Positions 22,792 to 34,895 of a DNA stretch of 64,000 nucleotides are shown piece by piece (positions within the stretch are counted from its first letter, which is position 1; every line of letters starts with the position of its first letter). Under the pieces are notes generated by a model. The model searched no databases, was not told the DNA's origin, and worked only from the letters and a program-made list of their open reading frames with translations. A program made the translations under genes and the position numbers. Origin of the DNA: Epiperipatus broadwayi (lineage: Eukaryota; Onychophora; Udeonychophora; Euonychophora; Peripatidae); the NCBI GenBank assembly GCA_028023455.1, contig JAQFVV010012398.1, positions 11,335,160-11,399,159 of the forward strand. The letters are read 5' to 3'.

Positions 22792-23760
22792 AATGGGTTT
22801 CTATAAATCATTGATCCTCCTGAGATGTTAAAAACAATTGTTTTTTATTATTATTTTTTTTTTAATAATAAAAAAAAAAAACTTAAATTGCTGAAAGAAA
22901 TATTTGATTTATATTTATGCAGTCAAATGCTATGTTCTAATATTTTGTAAAAAGCCTGTCAGCTATTATTTAATTTAAAAATAAAAACATAAGTTTATTG
23001 TAAAAATAGAAGATTTCTATGATTGAAAAATTTGTATGATTATTTTCTAAGTAATGATTTTTATATTTAACTCTTATGATGAATAAAAACATTGAAATAA
23101 ATAAAGAAAGAAAGAGTGGGGGCGGGCGAATCTCTCAAAATCAATTTATATTCGAAAAACTGTTTATTTCTAATTTAACACGAAAAGTACAAATGATTTA
23201 TTTTTTGAATATCTAATCTGATTTTGGTTTAATTTTATTAGAAAATTATTGGCAAAAGAAAATATTTCGTTTTATTTAATTTAAATATCTCTTTTTAAAA
23301 TATATATGTGAAAGAAATTAGCAATATTATGTTTTTTAATATATCTAATTTAAGTAAGTAGATTTTAAAAAGTAAAGATTGTATTTTTTAAAAAAGGCTT
23401 TCCTTTTTAAATATGCACTATATAATGAAAGTAAACTGTAACACATACAACATAAAATGCCAATTCTTATTTTCAGTTAAAAAAAGTAAAAATTAAATAT
23501 ACTTTCTCAGTTATAATTTTTTTTAATATTCTCATTATGTTGGCAGGCGCCTGCCATGTCGATAATTTTCTTTCAAAATCCAGTTAGGGAAAATATGAGT
23601 GGGATTTGGATTTTATTTTTTTTTAAAATAGCAGTTCAATATTAATAGATAAAGGTTATATAGCTGCTTTTGGCTAGAAGCAAATAGGACGGTAAACTGT
23701 CATTACTTGGATATCCTAGCAATATCTTCTTCATTGGAGTTATTGAACTAATCAAAGACT
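22792..23760. other. AT-rich non-coding DNA, possible 3' UTR
   Basis: Poly(A)/poly(T) tracts and AATAAA-type hexamers; nothing else recognised. Confidence 0.35.
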
Positions 23761-23769
23761 TTTACCTAC

Positions 23770-24660
23770 CTTTTTATCTCTTATCATCATTGTCAACTAT
23801 TATCAATCCACTGCAGGATAGAGGTCTCCAAGTTAAAACCATCTCCAATCTCTAGCCTTTCTTCTCCACATCACCCCTGCACACTTTTTTATTTCATCCA
23901 TCCATCTCACATATGGTCTCTTTCTGTGTCTTTTACAATCTATTGGAATCCAATTTAAGATTTTAATTGTCCATCTCTATTATCATCTCTTCTAACAATA
24001 TGTCCAGACTAATTCCACTTCAGTCTTTTAATTCTTTCAACGATGTCAGTAACGTGTGTTCTCTTACTCATGTATTGTGTTTTTGATCTCATTACTCCCA
24101 ACATGCATCTCTCCATACTTTAAGTGATCTGAAGTCTCTATTGTTCTTCTATTACATGTACCAGTCTCAAATCCATAAGTAAGAACTGGTAAAGCATATT
24201 AAAAACCTTCCTTTTCATATTTATAGGCATATTTCCTTTTAGTATTAAGTTATGTCTATCTAAAGCACTCCAACCAAGTTTAATTCTGTGATTAATTTAA
24301 TCCATTATGTTTCCATCTGTAGTAATAATCTAACCAATGTATTTGTAGTTGTTAACTTCTAACTCATGATAGTCAATCTTTATTTTTATGTTTTGAGAAA
24401 ATCCATTGAACATTAATCTTTTTAACATTTATTTTTAGTCCTACTTTTTTTATTTTCTTCTGATAACTCCTGCAACGTTTTCTGAAGCTCGAAAGCATTA
24501 TTTGCAAAAACAACTACATCATCTGCAAAATATAAATGACTTAAATAATCTCCATTTACTTTTACTCACTTAGTTTTCCATTTTAATCCTCAAAATACTT
24601 TTTGCACCACTTCTATAAAAAGTTTGAGAGATATGGAGTCACCGTCTTACACCCTTCTCA
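23770..24660 (-). pseudogene. RTE-like LINE reverse transcriptase, 3' half, heavily decayed
   Basis: Minus-strand translation in shifting frames gives landmarks of the endonuclease-reverse transcriptases: a Y/FADD-type motif as ADDVVVFANNAFELQKTLQEL (near 24530-24470, quoted over 20 residues only in part here: ADDVVVFANN, then ELQKTLQEL), LPVLTYGFETGT (near 24200), a GHIVRR-like stretch, DCKRHRKRPYVRWMDEIKK (near 23930-23880), and GDVEKKG/ARDWRW before the end. The 3' end reads CCTGCAGTGGATTGATAA followed by GATGATAAG repeats, as in RTE-type tails. There are many stops and frameshifts, and the 5' half (endonuclease) is absent. An old, dead copy. Confidence 0.75.
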
Positions 24661-25308
24661 ATATTAACCTTCTTAGTATCATTTATATAATCTAATTGTT
24701 GCTGTTGCATTTTTATAAATATTTTTCAGAATATGAAATATCATGGGTCTATACCTTGGTGATCCAATGCTTTATCTTTCATAATGTAATATGATGTAAC
24801 TAAACATCAGTGGTCAAAGATTAATGATACGGTTTATTGAGTAAATAATTAACTTGTTAATTATTATGTAAACAAAAAAGCAAAACTTAAAAAAATCACT
24901 ACTGGTCTAGTGAGTTATAAAGAAGTCTTTGTCATGCAATGGACTATTTAAAATCTTTTTTTTTTTTTTTACCTTATTCTGTTATTAAAAGTTTTCTATT
25001 TATGAATGCATGACTTACATGCTACATTGCTTTATATTTGTGGAATTTTATAGTAAGAAAAAGAATTAGAATATAAATTGTTAGTAAATTAAGTTTTCAT
25101 GAGTAAAAAAGAAAAAAATGTTATCATTATATTCTGATTTAATTAATTAAATATTTTGTTTGAAACTTAGTTTTACATAAAACAGAGGCATGAATTATTT
25201 TTTTAAAAAGGTAAAATAATTTTGCTTATATAAAAATGGAAAAAATACCTTGAGTAAATAAAGTTAGATATATAGAGACTTTTGTTTAAAAAAAATAGGT
25301 GTGAAGAC
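24661..25308. other. AT-rich non-coding DNA
   Basis: Possibly the eroded 5' continuation of the LINE fragment at its left end; no motif visible. Confidence 0.35.
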
Positions 25309-25365
25309 TTATTGAGCAGTTTTAGAGTTGGAAACATCAAAGTCTTCATCTTCTTTCTTTTGGGT
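25309..25365 (-). CDS. Candidate alternative terminal exon, acidic tail (18 aa plus stop)
   Basis: On the minus strand an acceptor (TTCACATTGCAG) is followed by 19 codons ending in TAA (25311-25309): TQKKEDEDFDVSNSKTAQ-stop. The composition is charged and the phase is the same as in the acidic terminal exon at 2197-2331, about 23 kb further along the same strand. Alternative last exons giving two different C-terminal tails would explain both. The exon is short, so chance cannot be excluded, but an acceptor plus an acidic in-phase frame is unusual in this AT-rich DNA. Protein family not recognised. Confidence 0.5.
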   Translation of the reverse strand, partial: TQKKEDEDFDVSNSKTAQ

Positions 25366-25965
25366 CTGCAATGTGAAGCATGATTAAAACAATATAATGA
25401 AAATGATAATCAATAGAAATGTTGAAAAATGTTGCAAAGCCTAGGGTGTGTAGTGTCTTAGTCACATTATAGATTTACTTTGTATGGCAATAATGTAAAG
25501 TTTTTGTGGTTTAGTTCTAATTATAAAATGGTCACATAAATTTGGATAAAGGATAGCAACATTTGGATACTATCAGTAATGATGGTCAAAGATTATTGTT
25601 TGATCATAGTGCTTTATTTCCTAAATACCTATGCATATAATCATGCAGAAAACAATATACATATAAAATACAAATTGTTGGAAATATAATTAGATACATC
25701 CATTTTTATTTCAAACATTAAATCATTAGAAAACATGAGAAAAAGTTTTTAGACCAATCTATACATTATTTAGTATATTTGTATAATAAATACTCTATCA
25801 AAAGTAGTTACTTGATATTTTTTGTCTTACTTCACACATTGGTTCTATATGTAAATAAGTAGACTTCATAATACTAAGACTGATATGATTTGTTCATTGT
25901 CATTGATTATTTGTTATTGCTTTGCCACACTGTTAAAAAAGAATTTCTTCTAGGCATTTTATATT
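25366..25965. other. Intron-like AT-rich DNA
   Basis: Lies upstream (minus strand) of the candidate exon. Nothing else recognised. Confidence 0.4.
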
Positions 25966-26958
25966 AAGATGTATATTAAATAGTCTAAACAGCACTAACC
26001 TGTATTTAATGCACTTTAAAATTTGCAATAATCAAGCATATTTTGCCGATAGAGGGATCTTCCAAACCATGACACAAGATAACGACTTTTATAAAGATAA
26101 GAGTGGCCGTCTTATCTTTAACCTAAATGTCCATGTATATAGGCAAATCTGATGCATCTTGATTTGGAAGTGTGAAGTAGTTGTTTTCTCCACTGTTTAA
26201 ATCCACTATTTCCTTTACAAATTAACTTACTTGAAATCTTGCCATTTTACAGCAAGTTAATAGTACGATCTTAATGTTGGAAATTCTATAAATTATTGAA
26301 GAGTAGTAATTAATTTATAGAGCGCACAGAGAGCTTATGTACATAGTCTGAACAGGCACTAACCTGTATTCAATGCACTTTAAAATTCGCAATAATCAAG
26401 CATATTTTGCCGATAGAGGGATCTTCCAAACTATGACACAAGATAATGACTTTTATAAAGATAAAAATACCGCAAAATATGCTTGATTATTGCGCATTTT
26501 AATGCGCACTGAATAATGTTAGTGCCTGTTCAGACTATTTTCATAAGCTCTTTGCGCACTCTATAAATTAATTACTACTCTTCAATAGTTTATAGAATTT
26601 CCAACATTAAGATCGTACTATTAACTCACTGTAAAATCTCAAGATTTCACGTAAGTTAATTTGTAAAGGAAATAGTGTTTTAAACAGTGGAGAAAACAAC
26701 TGCTTCACGCTTCCAAATCACGATGCCTCAGATTCGCCTATATAAATGGACATTTAGGTTAAAGATAAGATGGCCGCTTTTATCTTTATAAAAGTCGCTA
26801 TCTTATGTCATGGTTTGGAAGATCCCTCTATCGGCAAAATATGCTTGATTGTTGCGAATTTTAAAGCGCATTGAATACAGGTTAGTGCCTGTTCAGACTA
26901 TTTACATAAGCTCTCTGTGCGCTCTATAAATTAATTACTACTCTTAAAGATGTATATT
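25966..26958. mobile_element. ~970-bp foldback element with 12-bp TSD
   Basis: AAGATGTATATT at 25966-25977 and 26947-26958 flanks an insert (25978-26946). The left part is one unit of about 366 bp (TAGTCTAAACAGCACTAACCTG at 25981, recurring with slight change at 26346) plus the first ~125 bp of a second unit. From about 26470 the same unit runs in inverted orientation to the end, closing with CTCTATAAATTAATTACTAC. The whole is therefore a large hairpin. It shares layout (unit + partial unit + inverted unit, long TSD) with the hammerhead repeats, but I find no CTGANGA/GAAA core in it. It has no coding capacity. Confidence 0.8.
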
Positions 26959-28565
26959 GTTAGAGTTCTGATTTGTTGTTTATATTATATATATAAAATA
27001 ATGAAACTTTATATAAACATTAAGCGGAGCAATAAATATATTCTGCTCTGTGGTTAGAGTATCTTTTCCATACATATTATTAAACTTAATAACTACTCTT
27101 TCTTATTGCATTGCCAAATTTAGAATTTAGCTATTGAAGTTAGGAGTTATAAAAGTTCTGAAGAAGATTGCTGGGGCAATCGAAAGTGTAAACTGTACAA
27201 GAGGGTGGTAAATAAAGCATTGTGTAACAGTAATAAAGTGCATGGATGATTTAGTATTGTATGGTATTATTAAACTTATTTTAGTTATTAAATAGTGTCT
27301 GCAACTAGCAGGAAAAAAATAATAAAACATTATATTATTTGTATGAATGTTACCAATAACAACATAAAAATTATTGACTTATTTGAGATAGTATGAGTTC
27401 AATAGGTGATAGATTTTAAAGTCTTTTCTGTTTCCTCTGCTAAAAAAAATGAAAGAGCATTTAATTAGCCCAAGTGCATGGAAAGGCTTTTAAACTTGTT
27501 TGGAACATGAAAAAATGTCAGATTCATATAGATTTTAACTTCAAGTGACACTCCATTAGAAATTATTATGTGGTATTTTTTATGTATATGTACAGGTTTT
27601 TTTAATACATCCAATGTATACTATCTATTCAGACTTTTAATGTCTTTGACTCAAATTGCATTTATTTATCCAACATTCAAATTTTCATACATATAATTTA
27701 ACTATATTAGATTTAATATATCCCAGTTTGAAATTCAGACTTTATATTTATTAACTGGGGGCATTGTTGAAAAACATAATGTTTGGAAGGGTATTTTGAA
27801 CATTTTAGATTTAATATAAACAAATTAATCCAAATTCAGAATTAAAAATTGGCCAAAATTTAAAAATTAAAATTTCACAATCTCATGAAATCAAATGTAT
27901 ACTGTATGGAAAGTTAAATTGAATAGTGCTTGTCTATTCCATAATAATGTATTTATTTTAATTAACTGAAGTGGGTTTTTTTCCTATTATAAAAAAAAAA
28001 AATTTTACTAACTAGTCAAATTAGATAATATCAACACAAATATTTTAATAAATTTATCTCCGATTGTGGATATTATAGACAGTTATGTTAACAATATGGC
28101 ATCAAACACTTTATGATATATGTATGAGAAAGAATGCATTGCATGTTTAACATGATCAGTCTGTCTGTACCTTTATAATTCAGGAATTTACAGATTGATT
28201 TTGTTATTGTTTTTTTTACATGTAGCACAAATCTCAAGGAAGCTTTTAGAATTTAATTTTTTATTATTTGTGGGTGTAATCTTAGGTCCAAAAAAATATC
28301 CATCTCTCATACTGCACTGAGTTGTTTTTTATTCATGAACAAACATGATGCTAGGGGTAATTTGAACTCTTTTTTACAAGAAATACGGTAAAGCCACAAT
28401 CCACTATATTTTGGTTCAAATTTTTTTTGAATACATTGCTTATATTACATGTTGTTGTTAAGTTTTAATTACAATAGAATTTTTATTATTCACTGAACTA
28501 CAAGGATAACATATTTTTCATCATGCACACGTATATATATTATAATGGTCTGAAAGAATGAGGAT
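26959..28565. other. AT-rich non-coding DNA
   Basis: No supported gene. A minus-strand acceptor-like TTTTTTTTAG near 27440 is followed by short open frames; it is too short to call. Confidence 0.35.
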
Positions 28566-28725
28566 CTTACCGTATCTACTGTACAGAGCGCCACTAGGCT
28601 ACTTGAACCTAGAAAATTTATAGAATAGGCAGATACGCGCTGTTAAAGATCCAACTTTTACACATGTATTTTATCCCGACCGTTAGCCCAATGCCACTAG
28701 CTCAGTGAGACGCAGAGATTTATAA
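28566..28725 (-). mobile_element. Possible tRNA-derived SINE, GC-richer island
   Basis: The minus strand reads GAGCTAGTGGCATTGGGCTA, ACGGTCGGG, then after a gap AAGTTGGATC. The first part resembles a tRNA A box/D-arm and anticodon arm; the B box is degenerate. At the left edge a GATACG-GTAAGA sequence could be a splice donor on the same strand, so a first exon is an alternative reading. Not decidable here. Confidence 0.35.
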
Positions 28726-31456
28726 AATATGAATTCTTATGTAGGGATATTTTCAATATTAAAAAAATAATAAAAGAAGCCACTGCCAGTAATAACACAC
28801 ACAAACATTTATTTAATATATATAAAATTTAGCATTATTATTTTAGTCTAACTTTTATTTTTTACAAACATTATAACTTATTTTACTTTAGATTTTAATT
28901 TACAATTTAACTGTTTTTATTTTATTTTAAAAGTTCGCACAGATGAGTTTAATATTTATTAGTGTCAAGTATGAATAGACTACATATATTGCATTTGAAA
29001 AGAAAATATTCTATCCCTTAATTTAACCTTAGGTCAAAGGTCTGCAGTCAAACCAACGTCAATCTATCTGATATATCGATGTATTCAATGCAGCATGAAT
29101 ACGACTGCACAATACCATACTGCCCGGAATGCACATCTGAACAGCATGGTTAAGAGAAGAAATTGTTTCTTGACCAGTACACGAATGTTACATCTGTCTG
29201 GCAAGAAGAACAATAAAAAAAAAAACTCCATAGGAGGTGATTGCAGTCCTTTTTGCCAACTTACGATCCCATTCCATAGGCAGAAGGGGTGATTCACAGA
29301 GCAGGAAATAATGTCTGTCTCCGATGGTCAATAAGAAAATAGGCTTATGTCGCCCCAGTATGGTGTATCACATGATCCTGCCTGTAGCGAATCTCATACT
29401 ACATCTACTAATTACACCAATATATCCAATCCATTGACCCAATTTAACTACGAACAATAACCTAAGATTACCCTCCCTTAAACTAACATATATAACTTTA
29501 CAAATCTACGCAACCATTCACACCCGACTTAAATTTAATATTTATTAAAAGTTGTTATACAAAAAAAAAAAATCATAATAAAAACTTAAAAGAACAAAAA
29601 AAAAAAAAATTAAATGGAAATGATTTTTAAAAAAAATACATCAAATGACATTATTAATATTAATTTACGTTGGTCAGATAGGATTCTATTTGTATTATTT
29701 ACTGAAAGGTTTAGAATTTAGAGTTATTGTTTTGAAAATGTTCATAAAGTTTTTAGTTTTTAAAAAGTTCATCTCTATCCGTTGCTTGCCATTTGGGATC
29801 CAGCGTTAATTCCCCCGATGTCCTGTGATCCGCAATATAGAAAATGATTGGTCATTTCTCTTTCTTTTTTTTCAAGCAAAACTGAAGGGACTGAAGAGTG
29901 CATCTTTCCAATCCCTTCTCCTTCAACTCTACCACACCTCTGCTTTCACATCTCTATCTTCTCTAATTAATTTCTTTATTTCCAAACTTTTTCTTTTATA
30001 CTAGAATTTTGGATTCAGTGGATATTACGTCATGACGATGGTGATGGTCTTTTCGTTGAGGTCCATTTCTCCGAGGGATTTCTTTCATTGGTCATTCTGT
30101 TACTATTGTTTTTCCTCTCCTATCTGACCTTTACTTATATATTTTGAAATGCCCAAGGGCTAGTTTACTTTTAACTAATTAAAATAATCATTTCCATTTC
30201 ACAATAGCATTAATTAATTTATATACATTCTTGAAAATATATTTTTATCTTTAATTAAATCTTTTAAGTTCTTTTTTCTGAAAATTTAGTTTTAAAATAT
30301 CTTTTTTTTCCTTAATAAAGTTTTCTTTTAATAATTTTTTTCATCTGTGCCAATTTATATATATACGAGTTTAAGATAGAATTTTAACTTTCAATTTTTA
30401 ATTCTTTAAAAAAGAAGTTTTTATTTGCGAACTTTTATTTTTCATGACTAATATTTAGAAAAAAAATTAATGTAACGGCATATGTGTCCGTTACAATATA
30501 TATAACTGATACTTTTCTATGTATACATAAATTAAGATTATAATATAAATAGAAAAATGATAGTGTAATTAGTAATAATAAGTTGAACACATTTTACATA
30601 TATATTTACTGTGGGTGTTTATTCTCTTAAAAAATGAAGATAATAGAAAACCTAAAAACCATATCTTTATTTTTGTAAATAAAATGAATTAGCAAAGCAT
30701 GAGACTTAAACATTCTCTGGATGATATTCTTTTTTGTTGTTGTTGTTCATAACTTCTATGAAAACAATATATTGCAGTCTCATTCTCAATAAATGATGTT
30801 TTTAAGTCTGTATCAACTTCAGAATCTACACAGTCACTTCTATTTGCCATTATTCATTTACAATTCCTGTTTCAACTAAGGTTTTTGATGCAAGAAAAGA
30901 ATAAATTCCCTTTTTTTTCTGGCATTGCAAAATCAATAACTTTTACATTATTGCTTAAGAAAGTTACTTTATGAATTTTTTAAAAAATTATAAAACTTTT
31001 AGTTTTATATTTAAAAAGCATGTTATGATGTGAAATACTCCACCATATTAAAATTGAGAAATAATAAAAAACTTCAAACCTTTCAATTGCTATTATGATA
31101 GTTTTGTAGATAATCTTGGGCTAATTTTCCTTGTGTACAACTAAGAATATTTCATTGACTTTTACTATCTACTTCCAAGATAATTTGAATTTATTTACTT
31201 GTTTATCATAACCTTTTTTTTGGTGCATAAATTAATGTCTTATTTGTAACAAATTTAAATTTTCATTTTATTTTCGTTTTTTTTTTTGGAAGAAATATAC
31301 AATTCAAGCAATGTTATGAAAAATGCAATTGGCAAGAAGCAAAATTTGAGCATTGTTGATAGTATTGCAATCAGCTACCTTTTATTTTTAAACTTCATTG
31401 AAATTTACCATCTACTCCTAAAATCCAACTTGAGTTAAAGTTTACTTTTCATCTTT
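28726..31456. other. Mixed non-coding DNA with GC-richer islands
   Basis: AT-rich stretches alternate with islands at about 29030-29520 and 29780-30130. Frames on both strands at 29085-29297 cancel each other and show no domain. A palindrome TGTAACGG-(9)-CCGTTACA lies at 30472-30496 and has TGT...ACA ends like the edges of an LTR, but no second copy or retroviral-type coding sequence was found. Confidence 0.35.
30689..30850 (-). CDS. Small ORF with Gln run, 53 aa (doubtful)
   Basis: An ATG at 30850 opens a frame starting MANRSDCVDSEVDTDLKTSF, with a QQQQ run and ending ISSRECLSLMLC before TAA. The composition is more protein-like than surrounding ORFs. No splice signals or domain support it, and upstream stops close the frame. 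It may be an exon fragment or chance. Confidence 0.25.
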   Translation of the reverse strand: MANRSDCVDSEVDTDLKTSFIENETAIYCFHRSYEQQQQKRISSRECLSLMLC

Positions 31457-31895
31457 GTAATTTAGATTGCGCTTTACGCAAAAAAGTGAAGCTTGTCTCA
31501 ATCTCTCAACATCATTATTTGTACAGGAGAGCTATAAATAATGATGAAAACAGATCCATATTCTTCCAGCACCAAAAAACAACAGGCCATGTGTTCGAAC
31601 CCACTATGGGAAGGGCACTATGCACTGAACATAATGATTTAAAACGAAAACTAAAGAGGCATGCTTTATTGGAAATGACAATTGTGCAATAAACCGGAAA
31701 GAATCGTGCTTTGCAATCTCCAGAAAATGGTCATTATAAAATTTGCATAAATTTTACATAAACCACAGCTAAACTTCAGTTAAAAGTAGGCTATGATTAT
31801 GGAGACTCAAGGTCTCTGAAGGTGCTTAGACATATAACTTTTTAATAAGATTGAGACAAGCTTCACTTTTTTGCGTAAAGCGCTATCTAAATTAC
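31457..31895. mobile_element. MITE-like element with 48-bp terminal inverted repeats
   Basis: The left end (31457-31504) and the reverse complement of the right end (31848-31895) match at 47 of 48 positions, beginning GTAATTTAGATTGCGCTTTA and ending GTCTCAATCT. Weaker inverted similarity (TTTACTT..CATCTTTG) continues just outside. The 343-bp interior is not a hairpin. A frame of 68 codons inside (31486-31692) has no recognised domain. A TSD could not be fixed because the ends are AT-rich, so the superfamily is unknown. Confidence 0.8.
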
Positions 31896-32159
31896 TTACT
31901 ACTCAAAGGTGAAGTAGAAAACTAGTATTTTATTTTCATCTTTGTGTGTTTGTGTGTGATTAGAATTACTCGAGCACTCCTAGAGACAAAATATCCATTC
32001 AAAGGGAATAGCTGAAGTTGGGGATATGGATTATTATTTTTATCTTACAACTTAGAAAATATATTAATTTCTGCTTTATATATATATAGCTCAATTCTCA
32101 GGGAATATTCTAGGCTATTTAAGTTTTTTATTTAAACAATAGAATATTCTTATTGTCAA
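31896..32159. other. AT-rich spacer
   Basis: Nothing recognised. Confidence 0.4.
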
Positions 32160-32665
32160 AACATGCATTTAAAGGGAATCATATTATATAATTAATACTA
32201 AATATATAAAATCATTCTTAAAGTTACCTGAAAGAGTTCTAAAGCAAATTCAGAGTTTTAAGTTCATTGTAAGCTAATACGGTTTTAAAATAGTAAACAA
32301 GTAAGAAAGTCTTAATAAATAATTATTCTTCAAATCCTAGTGCAGATTTTTTCTTATTAATTCATAATGTAACAAAGGCTATATGTTTTAGATGCAACAT
32401 TTTTCTTACAATTGTTTGCATTTCATTTTCCGAATATGTAATCATTGCAGTCCAGGAAATTACTCTTTTGTCGTATTTTGGGTACTGAGCTAGTTATAGA
32501 TGATGAGTCTGTTTATAACTTTATTTTAAGAGTAGAGTTATGAAGACATCTACAGACTACCTAGTGGTCCAGCAACATATATAGCATTTTTCTGATATAT
32601 GTGGGAGGTTTCCATATTATTAACCATGTTTGATTTCAATTAGCATGGTAATTGAAGTATAAGTC
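32160..32665. repeat. Dispersed repeat, copy 1 (~500 bp)
   Basis: Matches 39228-39690 in the same orientation with many small changes. Shared blocks are TATATAATTAATACTAAATA, CTTAAAGTTACCTGAAA, GAATATGTAATCATTGCAGT, TTTTGTCGTATTTTGGG and TAGCATTTTTCTGATATATG. No coding potential; an unclassified interspersed element. Confidence 0.8.
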
Positions 32666-32899
32666 TGAGGTGCACCTTGCATGTGGCTAACTGCTATAGC
32701 TAGCTTAGCCTTCTCTATCATGGGATTCATATCAAAGTATCTCTCCAAGCTGCATAAGTGTTCTATGAGTGTCTCCACAATGTGCCAGAAAGAAAAAAAA
32801 ATCCTTATTTTTTAAAAACTGGTTCATCATACTGGGCATAAATTCTTCTCTGTTTGGATCTATTTTATACTTTTGCTCTCATCATGAGCTTGTATGATA
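32666..32899 (-). other. Probable continuation of a decayed element
   Basis: The sequence is less AT-rich than its surroundings and may be the downstream part of the coiled-coil ORF remnant to the right. No motif visible. Confidence 0.3.
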
Positions 32900-33364
32900 T
32901 TATTGTCTTTTTTTAACTTGGATATCTGTAGCCTTTACTTGTAGTGCTTCTACCCATTGTATTAGGTTATCACCCTCTTCTTGTACTTTTGTGATCACTT
33001 CACTATTTTCATGGTACATTTATTTTATATCATGAATTTGTTTTTTAAATCTTCTGAAAATTTTCTTACTCTCTTGATTATTATTTTCTATCTTTACATT
33101 AATTTGATTGGCTCTGATATTAAGATTTACTAGGCCATCGCCCAACGTAGTCTTTCTCTCCAAATTATTTTTTATGCTCTCATTATTTCTTTTGGTTATT
33201 TCATGTAATCTGATAAGCATTTCTGCCTGAAAATCTTTTAATACATACCTAATCATATTGGTTTCTAACTGCACTGCTTTCTGCTTATTTTTCATTTTAT
33301 TGGTTTTTGATTTACTGCCTTTAACTATTCTTTTATTTTTTAATTTTATATATTTATTATCCAT
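32900..33364 (-). pseudogene. Coiled-coil ORF remnant, LINE ORF1-like, one internal stop
   Basis: One minus-strand frame runs 155 codons from ATG at 33364 to TAA at 32902-32900, broken once by TAA at 33022-33020 and resuming in the same frame at MYHENSEVITKVQEEGDNLI. The N-terminus is very basic (LKNKRIVKGSKSKTNKMKNK). The rest is heptad-like and charged (LIRLHEITKRNNESIKNNLE; VKIENNNQESKKI), consistent with a coiled coil such as the first ORF of LINE elements. I did not find RNA-binding motifs or a reverse transcriptase next to it, so the family is a guess. Confidence 0.45.
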
Positions 33365-34895
33365 TTTATTTTATTTTACTTTATTTATCTCTAATTATCA
33401 ACAATATGTTTGTCATTCCCTTTTCACCTACTGCCTCATTTTTTCTTTAATATTTTAACCATACTGTTTGGTCACCTATATCTATTTATCTATATGGACC
33501 ATTTTACTTTTACAGATGACTACTTATTTTTATTAATAGTTTAAAATTCCCATAGCTTGATTAAACAATCTTCACATATACTTTTTTCTCCTTATATATA
33601 TGAGTAAAGAAAGAGAAAAAAAATCATACTAAAAAAAGCTTTTCCCCATCTTTTTGCTAATAAACGACTATCATTTTACATCTCAAGTTATGAATATTTT
33701 TCTTTAGGCTTTTATTGACTATTTTAATACATCTCAGGTTACGGACTCTGATTTTCATAACCACATGTTGGGCCACCATTGAACCAGGACTACCCAGGTG
33801 GGACTGGTCATACAGGGTTTTCACAATATCTATACTCACATATATATATTTACTCTCATTTAGGAATAGCCAAATCATGGCTCATTTAAATAACTAATTA
33901 AATACTCTGAAGCTACAATTATATTTCTTGGTCATCCAGAATCCCAGGTATTTATATTACATCTTACAACAGAATTATTATTGAATGGTTTAAAACAGTT
34001 GAGCAGTTATAACGTGTCAGGCTCTAGCGGCAGCTAATTCATTGAAATTTTGTTTCCTTTTTTAAATTATGTGAAAACTATAAGCATGATATCAACAGAA
34101 ATCCCAGCATTCATTGCTGTTTCAATTTCTTTTTAAAATGGCATATCGCAAATTGAAATATGACAAAATTTGAATTTTTTATTAATAGTACGACAGGCAC
34201 ACTTCGTATGATCAAGCATAAGATGATATTACATAATAAAATGGCCTAAAATACGTAGTAAAGCCATTAAGCGTGTGTGTTTGCCGTCTATATAAATTTT
34301 AATCAAGTAAGTGAGAGATGTCTGTGGATATGTCATATACTCGCACACACAAGAAAAGCCAATAGTTAAGGCTTATAATGTAAAGTATTAGCTATATGCT
34401 TATAATTTATTTTTATTATTATTTTATGTTCATTTTTTGTTTGTTAAATGCTTGTGAAAAGAAAGGGAAATGGTAATATTTAAAAATCTAACATATAGGT
34501 AATTTTAAATCAAAAGTTGTACTAGATATCTTTGTCTACAAACTCATTGTTCTAAATTTAAGAAAAGCCTAAATGCAAGTACATTTTAGTAGATAAATAA
34601 TTTGTTTCTCTTTTTTTTTAATTATCAAATATTTCAACTCAACAAAAGAGTTTGTTGAAATTTATGTTAATGCAGGTGAGGAAAAATATCTAATTTAATT
34701 AAAAATGTATTTCAAGTGTGATCTGATTATCAGAAAAATATTTTAAGTGTAATCTGATTATCAAAAAATAGCTTGTATTATAATTTTTTTTTTTTTTTTT
34801 GTTAAATCAGATAGTGGTCATAGTAGATAATCAATTTAATTTTAAAAAAAAATTCTTGAGATTAACAAAATTAGCTAATTAAATGTGTTTCAGAG
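33365..34895. other. AT-rich non-coding DNA
   Basis: Frames on both strands at 33657-33897 overlap a GC-richer patch (about 33770-33820) and show no domain. Nothing else recognised. Confidence 0.35.

Noticed and set aside
27430-27465. Third minus-strand terminal exon after TTTTTTTTAG
   Set aside because: The in-phase reading is only seven codons before a stop; other frames give 12-20 residues. Too short to separate from chance.
29085-29297. ORFs on both strands in a GC-richer island
   Set aside because: Both strands are open over the same bases and neither has a recognisable domain, so base composition explains them.
31486-31692. 68-codon ORF inside the 31.46-kb MITE
   Set aside because: It starts inside the terminal inverted repeat and has no domain; the element is short and appears non-autonomous.
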